DNA of 64,000 nucleotides from Symsagittifera roscoffensis (lineage: Eukaryota; Xenacoelomorpha; Acoela; Convolutidae): the NCBI RefSeq assembly GCF_963678635.1, contig NC_087062.1, positions 66,819,415 through 66,883,414 on the forward strand, read 5' to 3'. The notes under the pieces are model-generated. The model had not been told where the DNA came from, did no database searches, and saw only the letters and a list, made by a program, of their open reading frames with translations. The translations under genes and the position numbers were made by a program. Positions 34,801-40,894 of the stretch are shown in pieces (position 1 is the first letter of the stretch; each line of letters starts with the position of its first letter).

Positions 34801-34871
34801 CCAACACACCGTATACGGACAACGAGAGTGACGCGAACAGACCGAATGGGTTTAACTATCAGCAGATGTAA
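7828..34871 (+). CDS. GLMP: Glycosylated lysosomal membrane protein (8 exons)
   Basis: Homologue of GLMP/NCU-G1, a heavily glycosylated type I lysosomal membrane protein; in mammals it partners the transporter MFSD1. Exons: 7828-7896, 12200-12347, 12662-12813, 25394-25534, 26906-26983, 27425-27649, 27948-28240, 34610-34871; phases 0,1,0,0,0,0,2, total 455 residues (mammalian about 404). Exon 1 is a signal peptide. Family anchors are LFFAWSTIG joined to GAPSLVLIRTAPGAEVTVDW, the FTAIWKCE junction of exons 3-4, GLNDQFTPGVFQ, FNMTFG and GYDHYLTW joined to EGQMGYG. One membrane span lies at about residues 384-412, followed by KRRR and a short tail ending YQQM, a YxxPhi-type lysosomal sorting signal. 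Many NxS/T sites (NNT, NGT, NNS, NST, NGS, NVS, NMT) fit the lumenal domain. The exon 2 start is less sure: a second in-frame acceptor exists at 12215. The gene is very large because introns 3 and 7 are filled with transposons. Confidence 0.93.
8115..8205 (+). repeat. tRNA-like fragment (possible SINE relic)
   Basis: The stretch around GGGTTTGAATCTGACGGGG resembles a pol III B box, preceded by TCTGGAGGTAACGAATGCG as a weak A-box-like segment. It does not fold as a convincing tRNA, so a decayed tRNA-derived repeat is the most I can say. Confidence 0.3.
8354..8880 (+). repeat. Repeat family B with tRNA-derived core
   Basis: A copy of a roughly 530-560 bp family. It opens with a hairpin (ACACAAGCAAACAAAGCTTGTGT at the head), contains TATTAAGTACAGCCAATGCT, and has a tRNA-like core with an A-box-like TAGCGTAGAGGTA (8564) and a B box GGTTCGAACCT (8607). 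The tail runs CCCAGTAGCGTTATCGGTCA to GCGAAGTG...CTTGTGTTA. Other copies are at 12954, 15694 and 47523. It lies in GLMP intron 1 in the same orientation as the gene. Confidence 0.75.
9071..9335 (+). repeat. Degenerate two-copy direct repeat
   Basis: Two similar segments of about 100 bp (9071-9175 and 9238-9335) share ATAGGTTTCGG, a TATATyGG motif, TTTGACGAGC, and a G-rich GAGGGyrGAGGGG end. The copies are diverged. They lie in GLMP intron 1. Confidence 0.45.
10330..10540 (-). pseudogene. Possible LINE C-terminal zinc-binding fragment
   Basis: The minus strand of this higher-GC block reads PNACEICSQGPPSLHHMVNC. The Cys and His spacing is C-x2-C-x7-H-x4-C, the pattern of the zinc-binding region downstream of some LINE reverse transcriptases. 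Flanking residues are broken by stops, and no RT core is readable next to it, so the assignment is tentative. The GC-richer block extends from about 10040 to 10540 in GLMP intron 1. Confidence 0.35.
10870..11455 (-). repeat. Repeat family C copy, inverted
   Basis: It runs opposite to the copies at 365 and 25612. It has GACATCAAAAAAACTTC, GTGTCGAGACAAACTGG, and the terminal segment GGAACATTCTGCGCTTTTTG followed by CGGCTATCCTTG. No open frame is seen. It lies in GLMP intron 1. Confidence 0.55.
12954..13500 (+). repeat. Repeat family B copy
   Basis: It has the head hairpin ACACAAGCATTGCTTGTGT, an A-box-like TAGCGTAGAGGTA at 13167, a B box GGTTCGAACCT at 13208, and the tail GCGTTATCGGTCA...GCGAAGTG. 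Between the core and the tail there is an internal direct repeat built on CATAATTGGC(T/G)TGCGTCACTTA. It is part of the duplicated block. Confidence 0.75.
13626..14180 (+). repeat. Interspersed repeat family A copy
   Basis: It starts with TAAGAGTAATG...ACTTATATAGGTG, contains TTTCAGGAAAAAGACTC, TTTCGCGATTTGTCTTGTG and CACGAAAAACGTGATC, and ends with two palindromic segments near 14069 and 14157. It is part of the duplicated block. Confidence 0.7.
14589..15441. repeat. Filler between the duplication copies, built on a degenerate ~330-bp repeat
   Basis: TTAACCCCAA recurs at about 14600, 14715, 15049 and 15239, and AAAAACGCAC at about 14742, 15068 and 15412 (spacing 326 and 344). A T/A-tract-rich unit of about 330-340 bp, repeated two to three times, explains most of the segment. 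It ends with TTAGGGTTAGGG directly at the start of duplication copy 2. No gene is seen. Confidence 0.6.
15694..16250 (+). repeat. Repeat family B copy
   Basis: This is the duplicate of the copy at 12954. The A-box-like sequence reads TAGCATAGAGGTA at 15908, the B box is GGTTCGAACCT at 15949, and the head hairpin has one mismatch (ACAGAAGCATTGCTTGTGT). Confidence 0.75.
16370..16925 (+). repeat. Interspersed repeat family A copy
   Basis: This is the duplicate of the copy at 13626. It has the same landmarks, including CACGAAGACCGTGATC and the palindrome CCAACTGTCAGTTGG near 16801. Confidence 0.7.
17303..17569. other. Intronic flank of the LTR element
   Basis: No gene is recognised. The short open frame here has no family features. 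The last five bases before the 5' LTR are ACAAC, a likely target-site duplication partner of ACAAT at 24499. Confidence 0.5.
17570..17924 (+). repeat. 5' LTR
   Basis: 355 bp. Compared with the 3' LTR it carries substitutions and small indels, for example GATTATGAAAGTTTATGAAACTC against GATTATAAAAGGTCAATTC. The last base overlaps the ATG of gag at 17924, and the next bases TGGCGCAGCC are a probable tRNA primer-binding site. Confidence 0.93.
17924..18960 (+). pseudogene. gag (broken)
   Basis: A frame opens at the LTR edge (MAQPTVPVSDDR, 17924-18187), stops at TGA, then continues in frame with RRRVEEANAERRKK. The capsid-like region lies at about 18370-18840 in shifting frames: KLYNSWYMEANDSF, then a VVRDLFIGRIRG-like segment, then LALELEKGAS. 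A CCHC-like remnant (CYFCSNTYSPDHRK, then HFAKVC) lies at about 18885-18990. It would encode the structural protein that packages element RNA. At least four stops or frameshifts inactivate it. Confidence 0.75.
18986..19342 (+). pseudogene. Retroelement aspartic protease region
   Basis: The frame starts just after the CCHC remnant, runs through an acidic linker, and then reaches FYATVDTGSPVSFLNKRLAD at about 19230. The DTG triad with the following hydrophobic stretch is the retropepsin active-site signature. The downstream flap part is lost at a stop, so this frame is a fragment of the polyprotein rather than a gene. Confidence 0.75.
19343..20663 (+). pseudogene. Reverse transcriptase and RNase H
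   Basis: The RT fingers and palm at 19360-19664 are readable only with stops (ITAKKDGSIKLAMDAQPLNAQ, MSLDLKYVFSQIKL). From 19665 a 332-codon open frame carries FQKSMD, the catalytic YLDDILVVS box, the thumb, then RNase H with KVKCDAS-like VKCDASHSGLG, NELELLAVVWA, ILTDHKAI and GMVDYLSRNP. This is the Ty3/Gypsy RT-RH arrangement. The 5' RT third is dead, so the product would be inactive. A C14 tract sits at about 20566-20579. Confidence 0.9.
20664..21713 (+). repeat. pol spacer with phased CCAATCA motifs
   Basis: This 1.05 kb lies between RNase H and integrase. CCAATCA occurs at 20807, 20936, 21008, 21080, 21152 and 21248; four consecutive copies are exactly 72 bp apart. TTGACGGAA precedes two of them at the same distance. 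A 211-codon open frame crosses much of the spacer (20952-21587) but shows no domain I recognise; the 72-bp period keeps frame, giving recurring NQS/SQS residues every 24 codons. Confidence 0.7.
21714..22970 (+). pseudogene. Integrase
   Basis: The frame 21714-22274 carries an HHCC zinc module (HLSHPG ... CQGCMEC) and the catalytic core with VQLDFAGPL and IRTDHG. A frameshift at about 22265 moves to 22267-22740, where GLVERTFQTIKRKLG supplies the glutamate of the DDE triad. The frame then resumes after a TAA at 22738 with NVETGRNLMRELG up to the stop at about 22975. It would catalyse insertion of element cDNA but is split into at least three frames. Confidence 0.88.
23216..24013 (+). pseudogene. 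C-terminal Pro/Ser/Thr-rich pol tail
   Basis: Two open frames (23216-23701 and 23738-24013, separated by stops) encode low-complexity P/S/T-rich protein. The second contains SGRHRKTPARYGSPI, like the basic R..R.P.RYG motif at the end of many Gypsy polyproteins. Its function beyond the integrase tail is unknown. Confidence 0.6.
24146..24498 (+). repeat. 3' LTR
   Basis: 353 bp, with the same termini as the 5' LTR. The sequence just upstream (ending TTGGCCCCGGGTA) is not a clear polypurine tract, which may have decayed. It is followed by ACAAT, the probable target duplication. Confidence 0.93.
24504..25390. other. GLMP intron 3, distal part
   Basis: AT-rich, no gene recognised. A small cluster of short inverted and direct repeats built on GCAATCTAA lies at 24680-24780 (AGATTGCGCATTTTAAG, GTGCAATCTAAATACGCAAT). 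Confidence 0.4.
25612..26115 (+). repeat. Repeat family C copy (MITE-like)
   Basis: It starts AAGGATAGCCGGTTACTCC, followed by GCACAGAATGTTCCGACCAT. It includes CCGGTTTTTCTCGACACTGGG and TATATCACTCAATCCAG, and ends near AACACCCGAATACAAAG. It lies in GLMP intron 4 and has no open frame. Confidence 0.6.
26177..26612 (+). mobile_element. hAT-type MITE with perfect 8-bp target duplication
   Basis: 436 bp. It begins CAGGGGCGGATTTAGG and ends CCTAGATCCGCCCCTG, imperfect terminal inverted repeats. CATGCGGG flanks it on both sides (26169-26176 and 26613-26620), an exact 8-bp target duplication as produced by hAT transposases. Long G and C runs lie just inside the ends. It is non-coding and sits in GLMP intron 4. 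Relatives are at 44953 and 55158. Confidence 0.93.
28302..28760 (+). repeat. Interspersed repeat family A copy (fullest)
   Basis: It opens AAGAGTAATGAACGTAGTG followed by AGTACTCTTCTATAGGTCG, so the AAGAGT/ACTCTT pair forms a small inverted repeat. It continues through TCAGGAAAAAG, CACGAAAAACGTGATTGAC and AATTGTCAGATTTCCCAGCG, and ends CCAGCTGTCAGTTGGCTAT. It lies in GLMP intron 7. Confidence 0.75.
28885..29800 (+). repeat. Cluster of degenerate tRNA-derived SINE-like units
   Basis: Three to four partial units share a GCTGCTTTGTTTGTG-type lead. One has a tRNA 5'-half (CCTCCGTGGCTGAATGGTTA, 28930), while others have a 3'-half with a B-box-like GGTCGCAGCTTCGAAGACC (29492) or GGTCGCAGATCGAATACGAG (29637). 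A GAGGTTTATTTCTA block follows two of them. No unit keeps both halves, so none is an intact tRNA gene. Confidence 0.5.
29801..30600. other. GLMP intron 7, unassigned segment
   Basis: I see no gene, no intact repeat and no long open frame here; the sequence is AT-rich intronic DNA. Confidence 0.4.
30620..33900 (-). pseudogene. Decayed CR1/jockey-like LINE (ORF1, endonuclease, RT), antisense
   Basis: Minus-strand reading from right to left gives a LINE order. ORF1-like protein spans 33790-33109, including FLDEADDIFNYLESQ and LDSAWSREGSIIYKYKNIDG. Endonuclease spans 32830-32480, with YNPTRTDKMSLIEKFHSRLE, CGDVNID-type and YIDHISFAEK motifs. The connector 31918-31712 includes VIAFFASIGHKLNS. RT motifs lie at 31240-31160 (DRGITQGSKLGPF) and a C-terminal YLGITLDLRLTFSKHI at 31065-31010. 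Many stops and frameshifts make it dead. It sits in GLMP intron 7 against the gene's direction. The element's 5' end is uncertain. Confidence 0.8.
34120..34470. other. GC-richer segment, unassigned
   Basis: It stands out from AT-rich surroundings (CGGACGTCTTGGTTACTGG, CAACCCGCCGGTGGTCG). Frames are open in both directions (100 codons on the minus strand) but neither shows a domain. It lies just beyond the 5' side of the antisense LINE, so it could be that element's 5' region. It is unlikely to be a GLMP exon because exons 7 and 8 join in frame without it. Confidence 0.35.
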
Positions 34872-34928
34872 AATGAGGTCGCAAATTTATGAATGAAATA
34901 TCAAAATTGCAGACGACCAGGAGTTGAT

Positions 34929-34976
34929 TGTTTATAGCTACTAGATGTAATGTGTTTATAGCTACTAGATGTAATG
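34929..34976 (+). repeat. 24-bp tandem duplication downstream of GLMP
   Basis: TGTTTATAGCTACTAG followed by ATGTAATG occurs twice in tandem, 57 bases after the GLMP stop codon in the presumed 3'UTR. It is exact in both units. Confidence 0.9.
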
Positions 34977-35884
34977 TATGACCCTTAACAGTGAAATTTC
35001 CCTTAGGGTTGATTTCCTTTTAATATTTATAAGTGATTTCGCTGGATAATTTGAACACCAATCTGAATTTGTGCCCTCAAAGAGTATATGAACCCATAAG
35101 TTTACTTAATCTATCTAATTTTTATGTCGTACATCTTATTGTTTTATAAATCTATTCGAAAAGCTGCTCAGCTAATGTTTCTTTCCAATATTTACAAAAA
35201 CTCAATTAGATAGCGTGTGATTTGGTGCTATTATCATTCACAAGATATTATTTTTTAAACTGATTTAGCCTGTTAGATTTAGACTGTTACTTAATGACCA
35301 AAATACTAGTTGACGAATTTAATTTTCCCACTACCCTAATTCCGTGATGTCTTATTGCGTGTAGCGGGGCAGTACCTTGCCGAAAATCTAAATCTTGTTC
35401 AACAGTGCCGAAAATTAGTTTGAGTACTGTTTTTACTCATCCCAAATAATCATGACAAAATTATAATCAAATGGAAATTGAAAAGACAAAATAGATGATT
35501 TTTTTATTTGATGACGTCTGCAAAAGTTCACCAAGCGTGGCGTCATAACTTTTTCTGAGCAAAAAATTAGCTCAAGAAATCGTCAAATTTTCTCGGTTTC
35601 GCTCCAAAATAAAACAGTATTAACGCAAAACTGCCAACAATTCACAAAAAGAACTGAAAACTCCCAAATATGATTAATTTTGGAGACTGTTGAACGCATT
35701 TTAAGTTTCGGCGCTGTTGTACTTTGGCACTGCTGAATGCCCCTTGTGTAGCAATTAAGTGCTGCAGCTGTGCACTGAAGTTTAAAATGATCGGAGATCA
35801 ACTGACTGCGAGTAACAAGTTACCAAAAAGGCTCGGTTGACGTTTTTTTTGTTTTCTTTCAACCACTTCACCTTATCTCAAAAT

Positions 35885-36270
35885 TCTCTTCTATCGGACT
35901 CTTTGACAATCTGCTCTGAAAAAAATGATTCATTCGCTAGAAAGAAGGGATCTTAATAACTATTTCCCCCCTATGATACCTTGTAACGAATCCCCCCCCC
36001 CACCACCATAAAGAAAGTTGAACAGTTAAGCATTACGAATTTGGTGCCGTGTTAACAAGTCCCCCCCCATTGCAATATGGAGGGGGGGGGCAATTGTTAA
36101 CAAGATCCGAAAGAAGCGGGTCTTTGATTCTTGCATCAATAATCAAGAACGAAGTTCTGCTAGCAGATCTTCTTTCTCGATTATTGATGCAAGAATGAAA
36201 GACCTGCTTCTTTCTAGCGAATGAAACATTTTTTCACAGAGCAGATTGTTAAAGAGTCTGATAGAAGATA
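35885..36270. repeat. Nested multi-palindrome (foldback element)
   Basis: Three inverted repeats are arranged together. The outer arms at about 35885-35955 and 36200-36270 share CTTCTATCGGACTCTTTGAC, GAGCAGATTGT and TTCTAGCGAATGAA type blocks in opposite orientation. An inner pair of about 36-bp arms lies at 36107-36142 and 36177-36212, with two mismatches (TTCTTGCATCAATAATC and its complement). A separate palindrome at 36050-36102 is built on TGTTAACAA, C8 and G8 tracts. There is no open frame. It fits a foldback or MITE-type element, or a hairpin RNA source. Confidence 0.8.
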
Positions 36271-36418
36271 GATCATGACACGCATCGAGAGCTGCCAGAT
36301 GTTATCGGTAGCCACTGTCATCTGCCATGTGGATTTTTGCATAATACCGAGTTCGAACCAACGATTATTGCAGTTTTTTAAAACTTTTTCTCGGATTGAT
36401 TTGGTTTGTTTTTATCTT

Positions 36419-36938
36419 CAGATATTCAGTGGCATCTGATGTTGTACCTTGTATGCAGGAAGACAAAGACTTTATTTCCTTGAAAAAACTTTATACTGCT
36501 CAGTTCATTTCCTCGTTTTTTAGTAATTTATTCGATAAAACAAACATCTTTTAACGGATTTCGCAAACTATTTAATGTATTATACTGGCTCCAGTTGTTT
36601 AATATACAACCACTGGACGTAGAAGTTGCAACTTAGTTTTCTTCCGATGAAACGAAGATATTCAGTGGCATCTGATGTTGTACCTTGTATGCAGGAAGAC
36701 AAAGACTTTATTTCCTTGAAAAAACTTTATACTGCTCAGTTCATTTCCTCGTTTTTTAGTAATTTATCAAAAAATTCTCGAAGCGATTTGCTTATCGTGA
36801 TAGCAGCGAAATTATTCGATGAAACAAACATCTTTTAACGGATTTCGCAAACTATTTAATGTATTATACTGGCTCCAGTTGTTTAATATACAACCACTGG
36901 ACGTAGAAGTTGCAACTTAGTTTTCTTCCGATGAAACG
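36419..36938 (+). repeat. Tandem duplication (about 237 and 283 bp units)
   Basis: The block beginning AGATATTCAGTGGCATCTG is repeated at 36656. The second unit has about 45 extra bases (TCTCGAAGCGATTTGCTTAT...), so either the first unit lost or the second gained them. The second unit and its upstream join give a 70-codon open frame (36626-36838) ending LLIVIAAKLFDETNIF; no family is recognised and I treat it as chance coding. Confidence 0.85.
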
Positions 36939-37439
36939 AAATATTTTCTTCACGCTGTTGCCTTTTTTTTCTAAACGTGATATGGCTATTCAGTCAAAGC
37001 TCGTTAGAAAAGTGTTCCGAATGCCATAAAGCGCCCTAATAAATAGCTCCAGTATCTTGAATTTTTGGACCTCAAAGTGTTCGTTCGAAAGTCTTATATC
37101 TTAGATAGACCCGTACAAAAGATTCTAACATAAAGAGGAGCTCGATAACTTGCTGAGCTCTTCGGCAAAGTTTGACTGAAGTTTTTTTACGCTTGCGATT
37201 AGGAAGCGTATCAAATCGGAATGTCGACTTTTTCGGGTTAACAACTAATTTAACAAAATCAATTGAATCAGTTATTCATAATCAATTAGTACTTATCTTT
37301 TTGGCAATTTTGATGATGCTATGCAGCTGACATTCTCAATTTCATAAAAATTCAAATTAAACTATTGAGTGGGGATTAGTTACTACAAATTTTTTCGGCT
37401 CAACTGGTGTCTGCTTAAAAATTGTCGGCCTTGTTTCCG

Positions 37440-38660
37440 CTTCGTAATTTTTTTTCAGTTGCTAATTTCAATTGTCTTGCTTGGCATGTTTGCCTGGAGT
37501 TCCTATTCGATAAAAACAGGTATTATGAAAACTATTGGATATGATTTTTTGTTTTATTTTTTTTGAGACGTTTTGGAAAGTTTTGCCCTTTTTTGCAAAC
37601 CGATTTTCAAAAAAAGGGTATCCATAAAAAGACCTCTTTCACTCTTGTGTGCCTTCTGGTATCTTTTTGATTTACCCTGTTGTATACAGCCATCGAACAA
37701 GTCTGTGGGGGAAAACTTGGCCGATAATTTTGATTTTTCTTTCATTTTCTCAAAAAATAACCTACGAAATCTGAGATTTTGGTTTCATTGAATGGAGTGG
37801 ATTTGAAAAGCTCGCTCTATCAGCGGCTATGTCCAAGTTTTTTTAAACATTAATTTATGGCCCTCGGAATAGTGAAGTTTTTGATTTTTTTGTTCGTTTC
37901 TTGAATCTTTTCGACTTTTCGCAAAAACTAACCTCCCAAACCTGACTTTGTGGGTTAAATGGAGATGACAGGTAGTGAGAATCTCTCCTTCATTAACCGC
38001 CACGCTTCAAATTGTATGAATTTTTATCAAAAAATACCCTCCCATATCTGAGATTTTGCGTTCAATCCAAAGAACGGGTTGTGGGAATCTCCTTTGCATA
38101 TGCGACTACGCCCAAATTTATTCGACATAGGAAATGATGGCCCTCGGGTAAGTCAAAAATTTGATTTTTTAAACCGTTTTTTTTTTCTTCGAAACTTTGA
38201 GTTTTCTCCAGAACTACGCTGCCAAACCAGGATTTTCGGGTTCAATCGAAATAACAGGTTGGTTGAATCTCTTTTGTGTGAATGGCTACGCCCAAATTTT
38301 GTTTAAAACGAAAAGCTATAATTCTCGGAAATGTCAACTTTTTAATTTGTTGACCGTTTTGTGGAATCTTTTCTACTTAACTGGCCACGACTTGTTATTA
38401 GCAGAAAAAACTTACGGATTTCGGAAAGTCAAGTTTTTAAACTTTGACCGTTTTTTTTAAAAAACATTTAGAATTTTTTAAAAAACTACCTATCAAATCT
38501 GAGATGAAAAATTCAATCGAAAGAAGTGGTTGTGCGATGTTTTCCTGCTGAAGCGGCTACTCCCTAATTTTTTGTAAGAAATTTTGTCTTTGGGAAAGTT
38601 CCCTTGTCTCCAAAATTTTCAATCTTCTCTCTTATTTTTAGAGAATCAAGTAAGGTTTTG
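37440..38660 (+). repeat. Satellite-like array 1
   Basis: Diverged tandem units of roughly 170-190 bp carry recurring pieces: GCCCTCGG, CTACGCCCAAATTT, CTCCCAAAyCTGAGATTTTG, GACAGGTTG/ACGGGTTGTG followed by AATCTC. The same unit builds the array at 51740-53110. It lies between GLMP and NCOA5. No gene. Confidence 0.75.
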
Positions 38661-38849
38661 TGTAAAAACTAGTTTTTGAAAATATGTACTTTATCTGGCA
38701 TCAGTATAACAAATTCAGAAAATGCCAGACACGTGCCTCCAGCTTTAGATGGGTCCTAGTTGTCCTTCATCGAGACATGCGAAAATTGTGGTTCACCTAG
38801 TTTTTTCAACATTTTCTTTTTTGCACTTGTTTTTGTTATGATTGCGTTG

Positions 38850-38900
38850 TATCGCAAGTGGTGCGAAGCTCTGCTTCGCCTGTGTTAATCTATATAGTAA
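38850..38900 (+). repeat. Hairpin end shared with other repeats
   Basis: GCGAAGCTCTGCTTCGC forms a short stem and is followed by CTGTGTTAATC. Similar ends occur at about 9565, 29615 and 48525, suggesting a common 3' terminus of family-B-like elements. Confidence 0.45.
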
Positions 38901-39006
38901 CATACCACTATCTAAATTACATAATTCCTAAACCTTTTCAATGTTAGTTTTGGCATAAAGAGAAGATTTTTCAAATAGTTTGCTGCTGAAAAATGACTGT
39001 ATGGAT

Positions 39007-39300
39007 TTTTAAAGCGTCAATAAACGTAGCCGTGATTAGGTCGTGAGTTTTTCCGGAGAGGCTCAAATTTGATTTTTTTTTCGTTTGAGTATTTATTTCC
39101 TTTAAAGTTTTGAAAGTGTTGAAAGGTCACAAAAAACGCGATCGACTTCTAGTTTCGAAAGTGGATTTTACATTTCAGAAATCTCAGCAAGAAATAAAAA
39201 GTACCTATCGATTCAGTTTTCTCAAATTGGGTAATTCTATCCAAAAAAGTATCACTCATAAATTTTTCTTTAAGTTCAAAGAGCTTTAAGGTCTTATATT
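39007..39300 (+). repeat. Interspersed repeat family A, partial copy
   Basis: It contains AAACGCGATCGACTTCTAG, CTCAAATTGGGTAATTC and TTCAAAGAGCTTTAAGG in family order. Both the start and the terminal palindrome are missing. Confidence 0.6.
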
Positions 39301-40840
39301 TTTTCTGCGATTTTCTGCGAAGTGGAATATCTCTCCAGTTTATTCTATAGTGCCCGGTCTTATACTTCATTCTATTCATTTTTAATTGCGATGTTTTTTC
39401 TTCATCGCTGACCGAAAACTAACCTTTTCTTAAAGTTTTATAGCGCTTTCAGAATTTCACCAAATCCATTGATAAAGATGAATGAGCAAGTGTGAAACAA
39501 TTTTCAATCACGAAAAACTATTGATAGTTTGTTTTGTTTTTTGTTTCACGCATTTTGAATCAACGAGGCTCGTATGAAAATCACGAGATGGATCATAATA
39601 GTTGATAAGCATCTAGCCGATTTTTTGGTTCTCGTAATTTGAATACGCACTGCCTCATCTAATAGCAAAGTAAGTATTTAGATAGCAGTTAGATGATGCA
39701 GCTTGAAGTTGCAATTTTTTGATTTCAAGGAGCAAATGAACGGATTTTTTTTTTCACGTTTTTATCGTTTTCTCTCAAACTATAACAAAATAAGATTGAA
39801 ATTTTGACTCATGTTAGATGGAACTATTTGGAATGATGTTACCAGATCAATTATTGAGAACTCTTAGTTTTGAATGCGTAAACTAGCCAGTAAATCATAA
39901 TTAGTTTCAGAGGTTTTCTTGCTTTGGAAGCAATTTAAAAAACGACACAAGGAATTTGAATGTATGCACTCAAATTGGTTCTCTGGGAAGCGGATGATCT
40001 TAACGTAGTCTCTAGGCCTCGGAAAAACGATAGGCAAAAAGTTTTGAAAGATACGCTTGGTCCGGCGTGCGTCAAAAAAATGGTCGTATCTGTTTTGACG
40101 ATACATATATTAAAAGGTCTTGGTCGCATGTACTAAAAATTTGGATCGATTAATATCCTTCCAAATAGTTTCAACCAGCATGTGTCAAAATTTTAATCCC
40201 TATTTCTCTAAAAATTGCAGAAAAAACGACAAAAACATAAAATACACCTCAGTAAACAAAAAAATTCAAGCGAAAGACGCAGACAGCAATGAATCCTGAT
40301 GGAAAGTTCCATAAACCTGATGGAAGGTTCAGTTCTGTCCTGTGAATCTTGTTCTTTTCTCGATTAAAACTTCCGAAATAGGCTCAAACTGCATGTTAAA
40401 TTAAGTTTATTTCATTATAGTATTTTTTAGCTCATACCGAGCGCTCTGTGCAACAACCGTCCACGAACAGTCGCGTTGTTGCGCTAACTTAAACTTAAAA
40501 TGGAAATGAAGAAGATCTGTTGTCGATATTGAAGCTTTGTGTCCTGGTATCATAATTCTAACCAACGTCTGTGATCATTGGCGACAATTTTCAGATTTCA
40601 TGCTGACTTACAATTGAACGGTAAAATATTGTAACAGGAATAGCTTGCAAAGCTTTCATGCATTTTTCTACAGATGTGTCAGAAAATCTGAAATTCGCAG
40701 CTGCGTATTCCAGTAACGCAGATGTCAAATTTACCTAAAAAACGAGCGATAGTTTAACAAAAGCAATTTAATCTTCTTTTGGTTTTCGAACCGCAAAGGT
40801 TTCAACCGAAAGTTTGCTGATTGTGTAATTATAAGTTCAA
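39301..40840. other. Intergenic DNA upstream of NCOA5
   Basis: I see no gene or clear repeat. The sequence is AT-rich with short open frames that lack features. The NCOA5 promoter presumably lies toward the right end, but no specific element can be supported. Confidence 0.4.
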
Positions 40841-40894
40841 CGAAAATTGCAAGAAGACGCCGCGGTTAGCGAACCGGATTTGACTTCAGCGATT

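Noticed and set aside
1463-34871. MCCC2-GLMP operon
   Set aside because: They are same-strand and only 784 bases apart, but each has its own acceptor-like start, and the spacing is longer than typical animal operon gaps; there is no evidence of a shared transcript.
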